From Haemonchus contortus (taxonomy: Eukaryota > Nematoda > Chromadorea > Rhabditida > Trichostrongylidae): 64,000 nt of DNA. Positions 23,569-33,861 of the stretch are shown here, one piece after another. Below the pieces are notes generated by a model. It had not been told where the DNA came from, searched no databases, and was given only the letters and a program-made list of their open reading frames with translations. Position numbers and translations under genes: made by a program. How positions within the stretch are numbered: position 1 is the first letter of the stretch; every line of letters begins with the position of its first letter. Where the stretch lies: NCBI GenBank assembly GCA_000469685.2, contig LS997567.1:38095005-38159004 (forward strand), read 5' to 3'.

Positions 23569-23785
23569 TCAGTGTAAATAAGTATTCTTTAGTTTTATCT
23601 CCACAATATATCTTTGTTACAAACGTTTGTCATGAGAAAATGAAAAAGTAGTGTTGACGGCGATCTGTTATCTTTTATGACTGTAAACATTCCCCGTTTC
23701 AATATAATCGGCTAACTTTTCCCATTCGATTAGTTATGCTGCCCTCATACATACATAAGTGCGGTAGATTCAATGGTAAATAGAA

Positions 23786-23917
<132 letters not shown>

Positions 23918-24160
23918 GTTGAGGAGATGCAATTTTCCAGTACCAGCAATGCCCTATGGGCCGTAGGGATTCGCGTCAGACCTTTGCACTCCCACGGTTT
24001 GGTCCTCCCGAACGCAGCCAACAACCCTCCATCAATCAACTTTTAGGTTTCCATTTTCGGTATCTATGCGTTGGATACACATACCTAAAAATATAGAGAT
24101 AAAAAATAAATATACATATAAATAAAATACAAAATATATAAATGAATAGATGAACAAAAG

Positions 24161-24350
24161 GATAAAGCTTGGGGCGTTAAGCTCCCGTTTGAGGGATGCT
24201 CCCCGCATTCGACTTTAATTCAGAATCGCTGCCGCGTAATGAATGCATATGTGGCCTATACAATGAGTTGCGGTAACCAGCCGATGTGCAACTCTGTGCT
24301 TTTATCCTCCCAGACAAATCTGGTACCAACTAACTGGCCCGGAGGGTTTT
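24161..24350 (-). repeat. tRNA-derived SINE, 5'-truncated copy
   Basis: On the minus strand it carries the SINE body (TGGTACCAG, GGGAGGATAAAAGCACAGAG, ATTCTGAATTAAAGTCGAAT) but lacks the tRNA-like head. Confidence 0.7.
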
Positions 24351-24540
24351 CTGAGCACTTCCCGCTCACGGTAATGGTACCATTATTAATGATTAGCACA
24401 ACCTTATGGTCCTTGTTGATTGAATTTCAATTTCAATTTCAATTCCGTTAAATTCCTTAGCTTACTTGCGGTATCTTCTCTCAAATGAGTGCACACCACA
24501 TTCACTTCGCCTTGTCTGCTCTTTTCTCATTAAGTTTGCT

Positions 24541-24806
24541 GGTCGGCAAAGGTGGTGTGGTGGAAAATGGCGCATTATCACACTGGCATGGTTCGCGGTT
24601 CAAATCCCGTATTGACCGGGCCTTCGATTCCTCCAGAGTCGTTCAGTTGTTACCAGGCTCGGAGCATAAAAGCGCCGGCTTGTACATCAGCGTCAAGCCA
24701 TCGGATGTTGCATTCAATGCACCACTACGATTCTGAAAGCATGTGAAAGGCAGGTAGTATCCCAAGAACAGGACTGATTACCACCAAAAGACTGCTTTCT
24801 CATCCT
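24541..24806 (+). repeat. tRNA-derived SINE, diverged copy
   Basis: Box A TGGTGTGGTGG and box B GGTTCAAATCC are followed by the family body (TTACCAGGCTCG, CATAAAAGCGCCGGCTTGTA, CACCACTACGATTCTGAA). It is only about 120 bp upstream of the next copy in the same orientation. Confidence 0.7.
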
Positions 24807-24923
24807 AAGCGCTTGTTGCTCTGCATCTTGTTAATATCTGTATTTTTTCTCAAGTTAGATCTTTACTCTCTGTCACACTTGCTCTTTTTCTTTATTTTTC
24901 CAGTCTACCCCTAATTACTGTAA

Positions 24924-25223
24924 GGGCGGAGGTGGTCTAGTGGCAAGTGGCGCGCTTCACACATGCATGCTCACGGATCGAATCCCGGATCGATGCCCGC
25001 CTAGACCAACCAAGCCTTCCATCCCTCCGGGGTCGGTAAATTGGTACCAGACTCGTCTGGGAGGATAAAAGCACTGACTTGTACATCGGCTAGCCACCGA
25101 AAGTCATTGTATAGGCCACATACGCACTCATTACGCGGCAGCGATTCTGAATTAAAGTCGAATGCGGGGAGCATCCCTCAGACGGGACTGATTAACGCGC
25201 GAAACTTTATCTTTATCCTTTAC
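24924..25223 (+). repeat. tRNA-derived SINE, best-preserved copy
   Basis: Head: GGGCGGAGG, then box A TGGTCTAGTGG and box B GGATCGAATCC, closing with GATGCCCGCC, consistent with a tRNA-like fold. Body: CTTCCATCCCTCCGGGGTCG, TGGTACCAGACTCGTCTGGG, AGGATAAAAGCACTGACTTG. Tail: CCCTCAGACGGGACTGATTA. Confidence 0.8.
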
Positions 25224-25853
25224 CCCTGATTGCTGTTATACCACTTACCCTAGGAATCGGCATACTAGTTTTTCTTCAAAAATGTAGAGCTACTTTAGTC
25301 AGATTTCTCTCGAACGATCGACCTATAGAGTGATCACACAGAAATTTTCTATTCAAGAAAATTTTTACTATTTTTTATTCTATCAGACCAATACTGCACA
25401 CCGTTTTACTGGTAACACTTAGCCAATAAAGTGTTTCCACGATTAATAGAGGTATTACAAGTGGGTGAATGGGTATGACCATACAATCACAGAAAACAGC
25501 TACAATTACAGTTTGGGAAGATATCAGTCGCTTCTCATTCAAATCCCATATTCTCAATGGGTGGTCCAGCTGTTGTTCGATTCAGCTTCAGGAGCCATGC
25601 TCGAAGTGGATTTCTATTGGCCTTGGCTCGATCAATGGTCAAATCTCCATACCACTTTTGTTGCGTAAATAAGGTGGGGTTTATTTTAGGGCTCTCATCG
25701 CACCTTCCGGTGTAATTATTTTTTATTTGTGAAGTACCTGCTTTGCTTTGCACGTAGATTTGAAGAGATTTACTTATATAGTGCTCAAAGAACACTAATA
25801 AAATTGCCTTTTCTTTAGGATCACCTGGTTGAGAAGGGGCTTGACCAGGAAGA

Positions 25854-26024
25854 TCATTCGGCGGCAGGTACTGTATCAGGCAATGGCGGAAATTCAAATT
25901 TTTCCTCAGGTGAGGTAAACGGAGTATTAACTTCAAATTTCCAGTATGTTACTTTGCAAAGATATTTGCAAGCTCTAAGAATCTTGTAGATGTGGGACCA
26001 TTCATCTACTTCGTTTAGATGAGC
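25854..26024 (-). CDS. Last exon of an unidentified gene
   Basis: After an excell­ent acceptor (TTATTTTCAG) the frame reads AHLNEVDEWSHIYKILRACK, then YLCKVTYWKFEVNTPF and EEKFEFPPLPDTVPAAE, and stops at TGA (25,854-25,856). It is 57 codons in phase 0. A GTAACA inside could be a donor, but the open frame beyond it looks coding. Family not recognised. Upstream exons were not found before 30 kb. Confidence 0.45.
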   Translation of the reverse strand, partial: AHLNEVDEWSHIYKILRACKYLCKVTYWKFEVNTPFTSPEEKFEFPPLPDTVPAAE

Positions 26025-26489
26025 CTGAAAATAAGGTCTTTGCTTAACCGAGGTTTGAAATTCCTCTTCAGATCATCATGTAAAGAGCTGTATTGGCCAA
26101 CTTTCGAGCAAAAAAAAAAATCGATTGTAGATCAGATTACTGGCACAATTAACGAACTCTATAAAAACTGTCAGATTCAGTTGGTCAAGGTGTAACCAAA
26201 GATACACCGACTGATTGCGCCTTGAACAGGTCTGCAGCTCACTGATCGCTGCCATTCAGTACTTTCTGCTCCTCCTCCTTCCCTTTCCTGTCGACACTTT
26301 TGCCTTTCCTTCATTTGATTAGTTTCTCGGTGTAAATACAACCAGCGCATAGCCGATAGACTCTTCGGCTCAATCGTCTCGAACAGGTCTGCAATGAAGC
26401 GTTTGGCCCGAATAAGACGAAGGGCTCAAGGGTAAGGATGGCTGAGCTGAGGTTTATGGGGTTTATGGTACAGGAAACGGCTACTGCCT

Positions 26490-26900
26490 GAGCGGAGATG
26501 GCGCAGTGGTATGTCGCGAAGCCTTACCCGCTGCTGCATACTGCTACGTTCCTTCGCACGCGGCGTCCCTCTCGACGCGACGCGACAGTTCCGATCCTAT
26601 TGCACTACGCCCCATTAAAAGTGCGGTACTCGACCAATTCCTGCCTTATTTCCTGAGCGGACAATCCTTGACGGGGAGAAATCACCATCGGGAGCTCGAT
26701 CCGTTTTTGCTTCATTCTGCATTGGAAGTTCTACCCGAAGATCAAAAATGGATGAATAAAATAGGCTCTAAGACTGATTCGGTAATATTTTCAAGAACGT
26801 TTTGTCTGAATAGATGAATATGTAGAGGAGGTGAGGGGCTGGCGATGTTACCAACCAAGGTCTGAGCTCAGCTGTTCAAGTCCTTACTTGTTCGTGAGCT
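26490..26900 (+). repeat. Possible decayed tRNA-derived repeat
   Basis: GAGATGGCGCAGTGGTATGT resembles box A and TTCCGATCC/GTTCAAGTCC resemble box B, but spacing is irregular. Weak call. Confidence 0.2.
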
Positions 26901-27239
26901 TGCTAACAGTAAGCTAAGGCATTTGCAGTTGCTACTAACCAGTTCTTTGGTTTAGCGCCCCTTCTGCTATATAGTTGATCATCTTCTTGTCCACCTTTCA
27001 TCCTCCCTCTGCTGTCTCCTCTGCATATCAGTCAGAATTAAAGTCCACCTGCCAACGAGGACACTTCGAAATTCTTGATAGCCGTTCTGACTTTTTGCAA
27101 CCCTACTTTTTCTGATTGATCACCTTCGTTGATCTTGACTTTACTATGTGTTACTTGTTTTAATGTGCTGTATGTGACTGATCGATCCACGCACACTCCT
27201 ATGCTCCTCTTTTTCTACTTTCTCATCCTTATGTATCTC

Positions 27240-27390
27240 GGCCTGCGCCATTCCCCTACTCACACTTTACCTTTCTCTGTCCCCTCTCAGCCACAATTGT
27301 TTCCACCTACCGAACTAGATAATATACGCTGCGAGCAAAGATAGGGAAAGTCGGTGTGGTTGTTGCTCGGTTGCATCGGGACATGTATTC
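27240..27390 (+). repeat. Dispersed direct repeat, copy 1
   Basis: GCCATTCCCCTACTC, CCTTTCTCTGT and ATACGCTGCGAG recur in the same order and orientation at 28,365-28,500. The two copies bracket the SINE at 27.7-28.0 kb. Confidence 0.6.
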
Positions 27391-27408
27391 AACCCTTCGG
27401 ACGTAATT

Positions 27409-27471
27409 GCACCCACCAGTGGGTGCAACTACAGTTGGCGCATGGGGTGATGGCGCCCAGCTCTGGGTGCC
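27409..27471. repeat. Pair of short hairpins
   Basis: GCACCCACCAGTGGGTGC (27,409-27,426) is a perfect inverted repeat. GGCGCCCAGCTCTGGGTGCC (27,452-27,471) is nearly so. A related GGCATCCAGCGGTGGGTGCC lies near 28,167. Confidence 0.7.
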
Positions 27472-27713
27472 ACCATTAGGTTATGTTTCTTTGCACGTTC
27501 AAAACTCATTCAATACTTCCACAGTTATTGAAGAGCTTCATAGTGTTAAGATTTAGCTTAGTCCACATGAATGACTTATGAAAGCTTAATACACACATAT
27601 GTAGTCATTGGGCACTACTGAAAATTACAAGTACTTCTGCAAGATTTGTGTACGTCCTGGAAGCATTACAGGCAGTGGAAGCCCTGATATGAGATCTTGT
27701 GAAATGGCGGTCC

Positions 27714-28012
27714 GTCTCAGGTGGTGTAGTGGCCAGTGGGGCACTTCACACACCCATGGTCACGGGCTCGGATCCCGGATCGATATCCGCTTAGGCCAAC
27801 CAAGCCTTCCATCCCTCCGGGGTCGGTGAATTGGTACCAAACTCGTCTGGGAGGATAAAGCATTGACTTGTACATCAGCTGGCCACCGCAATTCATTGTA
27901 TAAGCCACACACGCATTCACCACTACGATTCTGAATGGAAGTCGAATGGATCCCGTGCGCGTATCCCTCAGACGGGATTGATTAACGCCCGAAGACTTTA
28001 TCCTTCCCATCC
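27714..28012 (+). repeat. tRNA-derived SINE, near full length
   Basis: Box A TGGTGTAGTGG, a box B-like GGCTCGGATCCC, then the body motifs CCATCCCTCCGGGGTCGGTG, TGGTACCAAACTCGTCTGGG and CACCACTACGATTCTGAATG, and the tail CTCAGACGGGATTGATTAAC. Confidence 0.8.
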
Positions 28013-28364
28013 TTTACATTATTTTCGAAATCCTATCTTACATTGCTTCTGAATCCAAACTCCATTTCTAAGACTCACTCATATATGATGGAAGGAATAA
28101 GATGTTGGAACGTCTATCATCCGGGAGATGTTGCTGATTTTAGCAAGGAAGTATAAGAACCTTCTCCCGGGATGATGGCATCCAGCGGTGGGTGCCAGTC
28201 GCGCACGAACGAAAGGGGGAGTGAGTCTATGGGCGCACTACGTCGAAGTGCGGATTGTCGTCAAAGGCTTGGTAGTGCCTGTGTCGTGAAGTGTCTATCA
28301 CTTTCGTCAGAGCTGTACAGCTGGCCCAATGAAATGAATAACGAGTAGGCTGCCACAGCCCGCG

Positions 28365-28500
28365 CCATCCCCCTACTCCCACTGAACCTTTCTCTGTTCT
28401 CTCTCAGTCACGGTCCTTTCCACCAACCGAATTGGATGACATACGCTGCGAGTAGAGAAGTTAGGGAAGATTCGGTTAGTCAGTTGTTCACTTGTTCTGA
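28365..28500 (+). repeat. Dispersed direct repeat, copy 2
   Basis: Partner of the block at 27,240-27,390: GCCATCCCCCTACTC, CCTTTCTCTGT, ATACGCTGCGAG in order. Confidence 0.6.
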
Positions 28501-29103
28501 GTCAGTCACCTTCCTTAAAGTTGTGAAGCTACCTCGTTGAAAAACGTGGGTATGATTGAAGTCGTGAGTTCATCGTACTGCAACTGCATATCTCAAGAAA
28601 AAAGATTTTTCGAACTAGAAGCTTCCTTAGGAAGAACGAGTGGTTTTCAACAAATTAGCAAGGAAAACTAGAGAGTAGTTCACAAGCAATTACTCGTTTG
28701 GTTGCTCAGGAAGCGAAGATACTTACCTTTACCAAATTGTTGTTCTCTAAGGGTTTTTCATTGTTGTTTCCCCTGTTCAGTAGTCAACTTGGACTCTCTG
28801 AATGAACTCCATGGGAATTCTTTAAACGCATTCTGCATCTACGATAGAAAGGCTCAACTGTGGCCTGATCTGTGTTCAGTGACGGAAGCCGTGCGACTCC
28901 TCATCCCCTCCCTTCTATCTGTCCGTTACCCCCTCCCCCATTACCACCTAGCCTCTTCGTTCTCGCTCATGCCGTGATTTTCATCGAGTTACCAGCAAGG
29001 GCTACCCTGTTGGTGCCGATCAAAAGCTGGTGGGAACTCTGGCCCGAACAAGCTCATCGATGGTCCGCAGTTATTCGAAGGGAGAGGAGTAGGATCGGGT
29101 AAC

Positions 29104-29466
29104 GGAACTTCTCCCCTATCGCGGCATTCTCCCTTGCGGCATGCGGCAGACGTCACTGCAATTACCGTACTCCCGCCAATCGATAGGACGCGGAATTTTT
29201 CCTTGACTGGCTTGCTTTTTCATTGGATTTTATCGTTTTTTCTTCTGTTTCTTTTTAGTTTTCATGTTTATTAGACTTGATTAATTCAAATGACTCTTCC
29301 TATATAAACGACGATCAGAATCGCATTGGAACTGAAGAGAGCGGCCGGCCAATTCAAATGTTTAAAGGACTCCCCACCACACAAATTGCGCGCTCCAATC
29401 TTCCATCGCAATCCTGCGATGGAAGATTGGAGCGGCGTGTGCGACGCCGTGTTAGGGGAGAAGTTC
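29104..29466. repeat. Foldback element with a perfect 20-bp hairpin inside
   Basis: GGAACTTCTCCCCTA (29,104) is inverted at 29,452-29,466. Within it, 29,391-29,410 and 29,415-29,434 form a perfect 20-bp stem with the 4-nt loop ATCC. Confidence 0.65.
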
Positions 29467-30360
29467 CCGGACCCAGTAGGATCGGAGCAAGCGACCTAGA
29501 GGCATATGGGGCGTAGCACATGAAGCGAAGTGTCCGTTCGCCATAGGATAGGCAGGGCGCGCTCCAAAGTAAAGAGTACGCCATGTAGCCTTCATGAGTG
29601 TAAGCAGTGTAATGATGGGCCGAGTAGCATCCAGGTGTCTTGTGTGGGATCATTCCTGGATCTCTGCCATTTTTTAGAGCTGTGTTACATCTGCCTTATC
29701 ATTACAATGTTCAATGAAAGACAGCTTCCCAAAAACTGATTCGAGTTGATCCCCTGTAAGCTCGAGATACTGCTTTGTATCATTTCATGGAGCATCGGAA
29801 GAGTACTGCTGACGGTTTCACATTTTCAATAATTATGAGCCTTCTTTTGAACTAACATCTCTGATGGGCGCAAAAATTTAAGAATTCAAATTTTCTTCTA
29901 ATTCAAAACTATAAAAATTAAATTTCATAAAGGATGTGATGGAGAACAGATCTGACCAACGGGACTGCTGCGTACGGAAGGCGGGAAAGGCATGCTGGCA
30001 GTGGCGGAAATGGCGGGAATCCAAACTCCGAGAACTAATCCAGGTGGGAAGCAATTTTCGAAATTTTTGAGTTCATTCAGTCTAAGGTGTTTTTTGACCA
30101 TTTAAAATGAGTTGTTTATTTCCAGTTCACGTTATCCAAAGAGGCGATTTTAGTTTTGCTGCTGCACTAGAAAGTAGACGGAGCGATACCGGCATTCACC
30201 AATAGATTAGCCTACTATCTCCAATCTTTATATTTTTTTACACCATTCGTCCTCAAGATTGCTAGAGCCCACTTTAATTAACGTGCTAAAACCGTGCTTC
30301 GGAAGTAGAAATTCTTGGCTTGCTGCCCTACCAGTTTTATTTGTAAGAAAACGGAGATGG

Positions 30361-30653
30361 AGGGCAGAGGTTGTACAGTGGCAAGTGGCACACTACCACA
30401 TGCATGACCGGCGATCAAACTCCGAATCGATATCCGCCCTGGCCGACTATACTTTACTTGCCTGGGGTCTCAAAATATGATACCAGATATCAGGGAGGTA
30501 GAAGCACTGAATGGTGCATTGTTGGTCACCGCAATTCAGTATATGTCACATAGTCTTTCATTCGTCACCACGATCCTCAGTGGATGTCAAATGTGGTGGC
30601 GTATCCCAAAAACGGGGCTGTTTGTCTCCAAAAGATATATCCCTTATCTTTCT
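30361..30653 (+). repeat. tRNA-derived SINE, strongly diverged copy
   Basis: Box A-like TTGTACAGTGG, box B-like GCGATCAAACTCC, then diverged body motifs (GATACCAGATATCAGGGAGG, CACCACGATCC). Same order as the better copies. Confidence 0.6.
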
Positions 30654-30771
30654 AGTGTTCCGATAAAAAAAAATATTTCGGTTTTTGACTAACTTCTTTG
30701 GATTGGATGTTGTTGGAGCGTGACTTCCAAATGTAGTAATCAGAGCTTCAACAAAATCAGAAATGCACGTC

Positions 30772-30777
30772 TTTATT
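30772..30777 (-). promoter_or_regulatory. Poly(A) signal AATAAA for the Thr-rich secreted protein gene
   Basis: The minus strand carries AATAAA about 48 bases after the TAA stop at 30,825. Confidence 0.5.
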
Positions 30778-30824
30778 GAGGGAAGACTACTTTTGCTTCG
30801 ATGTAAGGTTACTTACATCCTAAG

Positions 30825-32093
30825 TTAATCAGCCGCCGCAGTTGACGCAGCTGTAGATGGTGTTGTAGGAGTTGTGGGAGTTGTCGCAGTTGTAGTTGTC
30901 GTAGTAGGAGTTGTGGTTGTTGGAGTCGTGGTAGTTGGCGTAGTGGTAGGTGTCGTGGTGGGAGTGGTGGTTGTGGGAGTCGTAGTAGTTGGCGTAGTGG
31001 TAGGTGTCGTGGTAGGAGTCGTGGTAGTTGTCCCGGCAGTAGAAGTTGTACCAGTTGTAGTTGTAGTTGCAACAGGAGCCACGCAGCGTACACCATTAAC
31101 AATCACGTTGAAGCCGTTAAGGTTCTGCGCTTGCCATCTGGAAAGACTCCTTTGTAGCAAATCATTGCTTCTATACAAAGAAGCCAGTTACCTTCCATTC
31201 CTGCAGCTTGCGACTTTCGAATTACCGACGCCAACGCTGAGGGTTTGATTTGTCATTGTGACAATGGTGTAATCCTGATTGTTCGATGGGCATTGAATGA
31301 TTGCGCGTTGTTGACCATTGTCTTTGAATTGTCTGTAAAAAATGAATTTTCAATAAAGATATCAACACAAACTTCCAGGAACGACGGATAGTTAAAGGAT
31401 CTTTGAGCTGCTTGCCGTGGACCAAGGGCAAATCGTATGCCTCACTGACAACTGCGAGATTCGCGGGCTGACGCGTCGCGTGCGGCGGCTGCGGCGTGCC
31501 CTAGTTCCGATGGACGCGCGGAACGGAGCGCACTCCCTTTGAAGACCTCATGTACGGACCATTCGTCCGCAATATTTGAGGGCTGCCTACGCAGCATCGC
31601 AGCGATGTCAAAAATCATAAATGATGTGCCACTACTTACCTAATCGTTGCCGGAAAGCACTGCGTAGTGGTGAAATTGATATTTCGGCATGATGAGGTCA
31701 AGGAAGGGCAGGGAGGAGCTTGATCTGAATCAGATTGTTCCTTTGGAGATTCTTCAAACTGAACTTAAGCTGAGAAAAAAAGTTGCCTTACCGCCATCGT
31801 CATCATAATTGTAATCCCCTTGATTCCCACCGTATCCCCACCCGTTGCCCCACCATGAGTATGGGTAGTAGTAGATCTGAACAGTCTTCGTTAGACAATA
31901 AATAGTTGAGAGGATTCGTAGAATTGTGAAGTTTTACAATATAACTGAGAGCAAGTGGAACCTGGGGCTTAGAATTACTTACAACTGGATATGCAGGGGG
32001 CTGGGCAGTCTGGTAGGATGGAAGAGGACGTTGTACGTTGTAGCTACAGCTCACAGAGAACAGAGCTGTCAGCAGAAACAGGAAGCGTAACAT
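30825..32093 (-). CDS. Secreted Thr-rich (mucin-like) protein, complete five-exon gene
   Basis: Exons 32093-31983, 31876-31792, 31724-31640, 31332-31192 and 31137-30825 join in phase to give 244 residues. Residues 1-16 (MLRFLFLLTALFSVSC) are a classic signal peptide. A Tyr/Gly/Trp-rich stretch follows (IYYYPYSWWGNGWGYGG), then a Cys-containing module (PPCPSLTSSCRNINFTTTQC, IIQCPSNN, VASCRNGRW, VNGVRCVAP). From about residue 163 to the end the chain is almost pure Thr with regular Pro (PTTT/PTTTT units), typical of O-glycosylated stalks. Domain family not named with confidence. A TATA box lies about 95 bp upstream of the ATG and AATAAA is downstream. Probably extracellular: cuticle, glycocalyx or secretion. 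Confidence 0.85.
31408..31545 (+). repeat. Intronic copy of the 10.4-kb element's right half
   Basis: TGCCGTGGACCAAGGGCAAA, TCGTATGCCTCACTGACAAC, a GCGGGCTG motif, GGCTGCGGCGTG, CCCTAGTTCCGATGGACGCG and CGGAGCGCAC match 10,392-10,525 in order. It sits in the third intron of the Thr-rich protein gene. Confidence 0.65.
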
Positions 32094-32185
32094 GCTGTAA
32101 AAGATTTGTTAAAAAAGCTTGCTGTGGAATATGATTGGACAAATGGAAGAAAGCTGATTGCTTGACTGTTCTGCATAAGCGAGCG

Positions 32186-32195
32186 CTTTTATATA
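32186..32195 (-). promoter_or_regulatory. TATA box of the Thr-rich secreted protein gene
   Basis: The minus strand reads TATATAAAAG followed by GC-rich CGCTCGC, about 95 bp upstream of the ATG at 32,093. The spacing suits a TATA-driven promoter with a short 5' UTR. Confidence 0.5.
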
Positions 32196-32279
32196 GTTTA
32201 ATATCAAAACAAAAATCTAATATCAACTTGCATTGAAATCTAATATCAGCTAATACCACCTCAAATTGAAATTCCATGA

Positions 32280-33834
32280 AGAATTTCGACGTTAATCATC
32301 AAAATTCGGAGTTAGCTGTCGTCTCAGTATGAGCAATCCACTTCTCTTCAGCGAAGCAGTAGTTGGTTTATGAATCTTCCGACTCATTCCGAGAAAGAAT
32401 AAAATGGAAATCAAAGATTCGGTTCACTCCATCCATCTGGAACGGTTTATGATAATGTATGATAATACAATATAAAAATACTCTTCGAGACTTTTGAAAG
32501 AGAATATTCGAAAGGGCTTGGGAGGGAATTTTTTCTCAATGCAGTTCACGAAGAACAAAACCCTTGGCCTTCGATCAACTTCATGTTGTTTTCAGCCACG
32601 AGTTCGAATTGCATGGCGCGATTAGGATGATAACATGCTATATTCAATGATCATCCTTGATTGGCTGATGTACGAGAAAGCGCGTCGTTCAGAAAAATTT
32701 GGCGCCAATTCAAATCCTTTTCCAAAAGCACAACTGTATAGTTCCGCAACTAGAAGAACTTGTCGGCCGACTGCATAGTGACAGTTTCCTGACTTACTTC
32801 TTCATTACCGGTAAAAATTTGTTTGGAACCACAATAGAATGCCGTCTGATTTTAGATCAATCTTTAATTCGGAATAGTTTAGACTTGCTCGGCTTCTTGC
32901 CCTACCTCTTTCCAAATTTTTGATTCAAACACAACAAAGAAGAAATTCAAAAAATACTCCTGCTGAATATTATTAATTGAAGCCTGAAATAAATAAGGAC
33001 AAACAAAAGTGTACCCTGAATAATCAGAAAGTCGATCATCGCTACTGGACGGGGAACGACAGTCCCCCACGGGTTCTCACCGGATTCCCCTTCTAGGGAT
33101 CGCATTTTTTACCAAAATTTAAAGGAACTGCTGCACTCACATAGTTATGCCTATGCTACTCGGAAGCTCACAAAAATTCTTCTGGAAGTTTAGTTTTTGA
33201 CTGGTTACAATCTCAAAAAGAAAAAAAAAAACAGCAGCTGCCTTTCCAGAATCATAACCCCTAAGGGATAGCTGTTTTTTCCCAATAAACGATGTCTAGG
33301 ACTACATAGAAGAGTGACTGTTCCCATATAAATCCTTCAGTAGCAGGAAAAATTTCTCTATCGATCTAACAGTTTTTTGATCAAATTGTAGCATGTTCAA
33401 GGACCACCACATCAGACACGTGGGGGTCCTGCAGCGACAGGCCCAGGCTGCTTGACCTAGACGCCGAGTTTGAATTTTCTGCAGGGCACAAAATTTACCA
33501 CGTTTTTTTTGAAGAATGTCCCACTGTTTTTATTTTTATTTTTTTTTGTTTTCATTGGTATCAACCATCAGCTCACTCAGAAGAAAAGCTCTCAAAGTAT
33601 ATCTGTATACACTCTACTGTGATGACGGCAAGCAGGTGATAGTAATCTCAACTGCCACCGGCTTGACCTCAAGTTTACGCCCTACAAGCTTAATTTTTCC
33701 AAAAAAGCTGGTATTTTTGGAAAGATCTCTTCGTCGTACCTGTAGAGCAAAAATATAAAATTATCTTTTCTCAAACCCGAATATCTGGTCTTTTTATCGC
33801 ACTAATTTACCATTAATGTTTTCTGTGTTTTCAG
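32280..33834. other. No defensible gene
   Basis: AT-rich. A minus-strand frame near 33,070-32,879 (SPSSSDDRLSDYSG, then FFFVVFESKIWKE) looks partly protein-like, but two frames compete and the splice phases do not close, so it was not called. Confidence 0.3.
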
Positions 33835-33861
33835 GGTAAACAGGTCATTTAATTGCTGAGC

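Noticed and set aside
24924..25010. A genuine tRNA gene
   Set aside because: The box A/B head is joined to a SINE body that recurs several times, so it is a retroposon head and not a functional tRNA.
25535..25936. 133-codon minus-strand frame
   Set aside because: Overlaps the real exon 25,854-26,024 in another frame; the exon with the TTTTCAG acceptor and phase-0 reading is more convincing.
29938..30051. Plus-strand possible exon (WQWRKWRESKLRELIQ) before GTGGGA
   Set aside because: No convincing acceptor and no partner exon in phase.
30874..31248. Plus-strand 124-codon Val/Gly-rich frame
   Set aside because: Antisense of the ACN-rich Thr repeat in the real minus-strand exon, which has signal peptide, closing splice phases and promoter signals.
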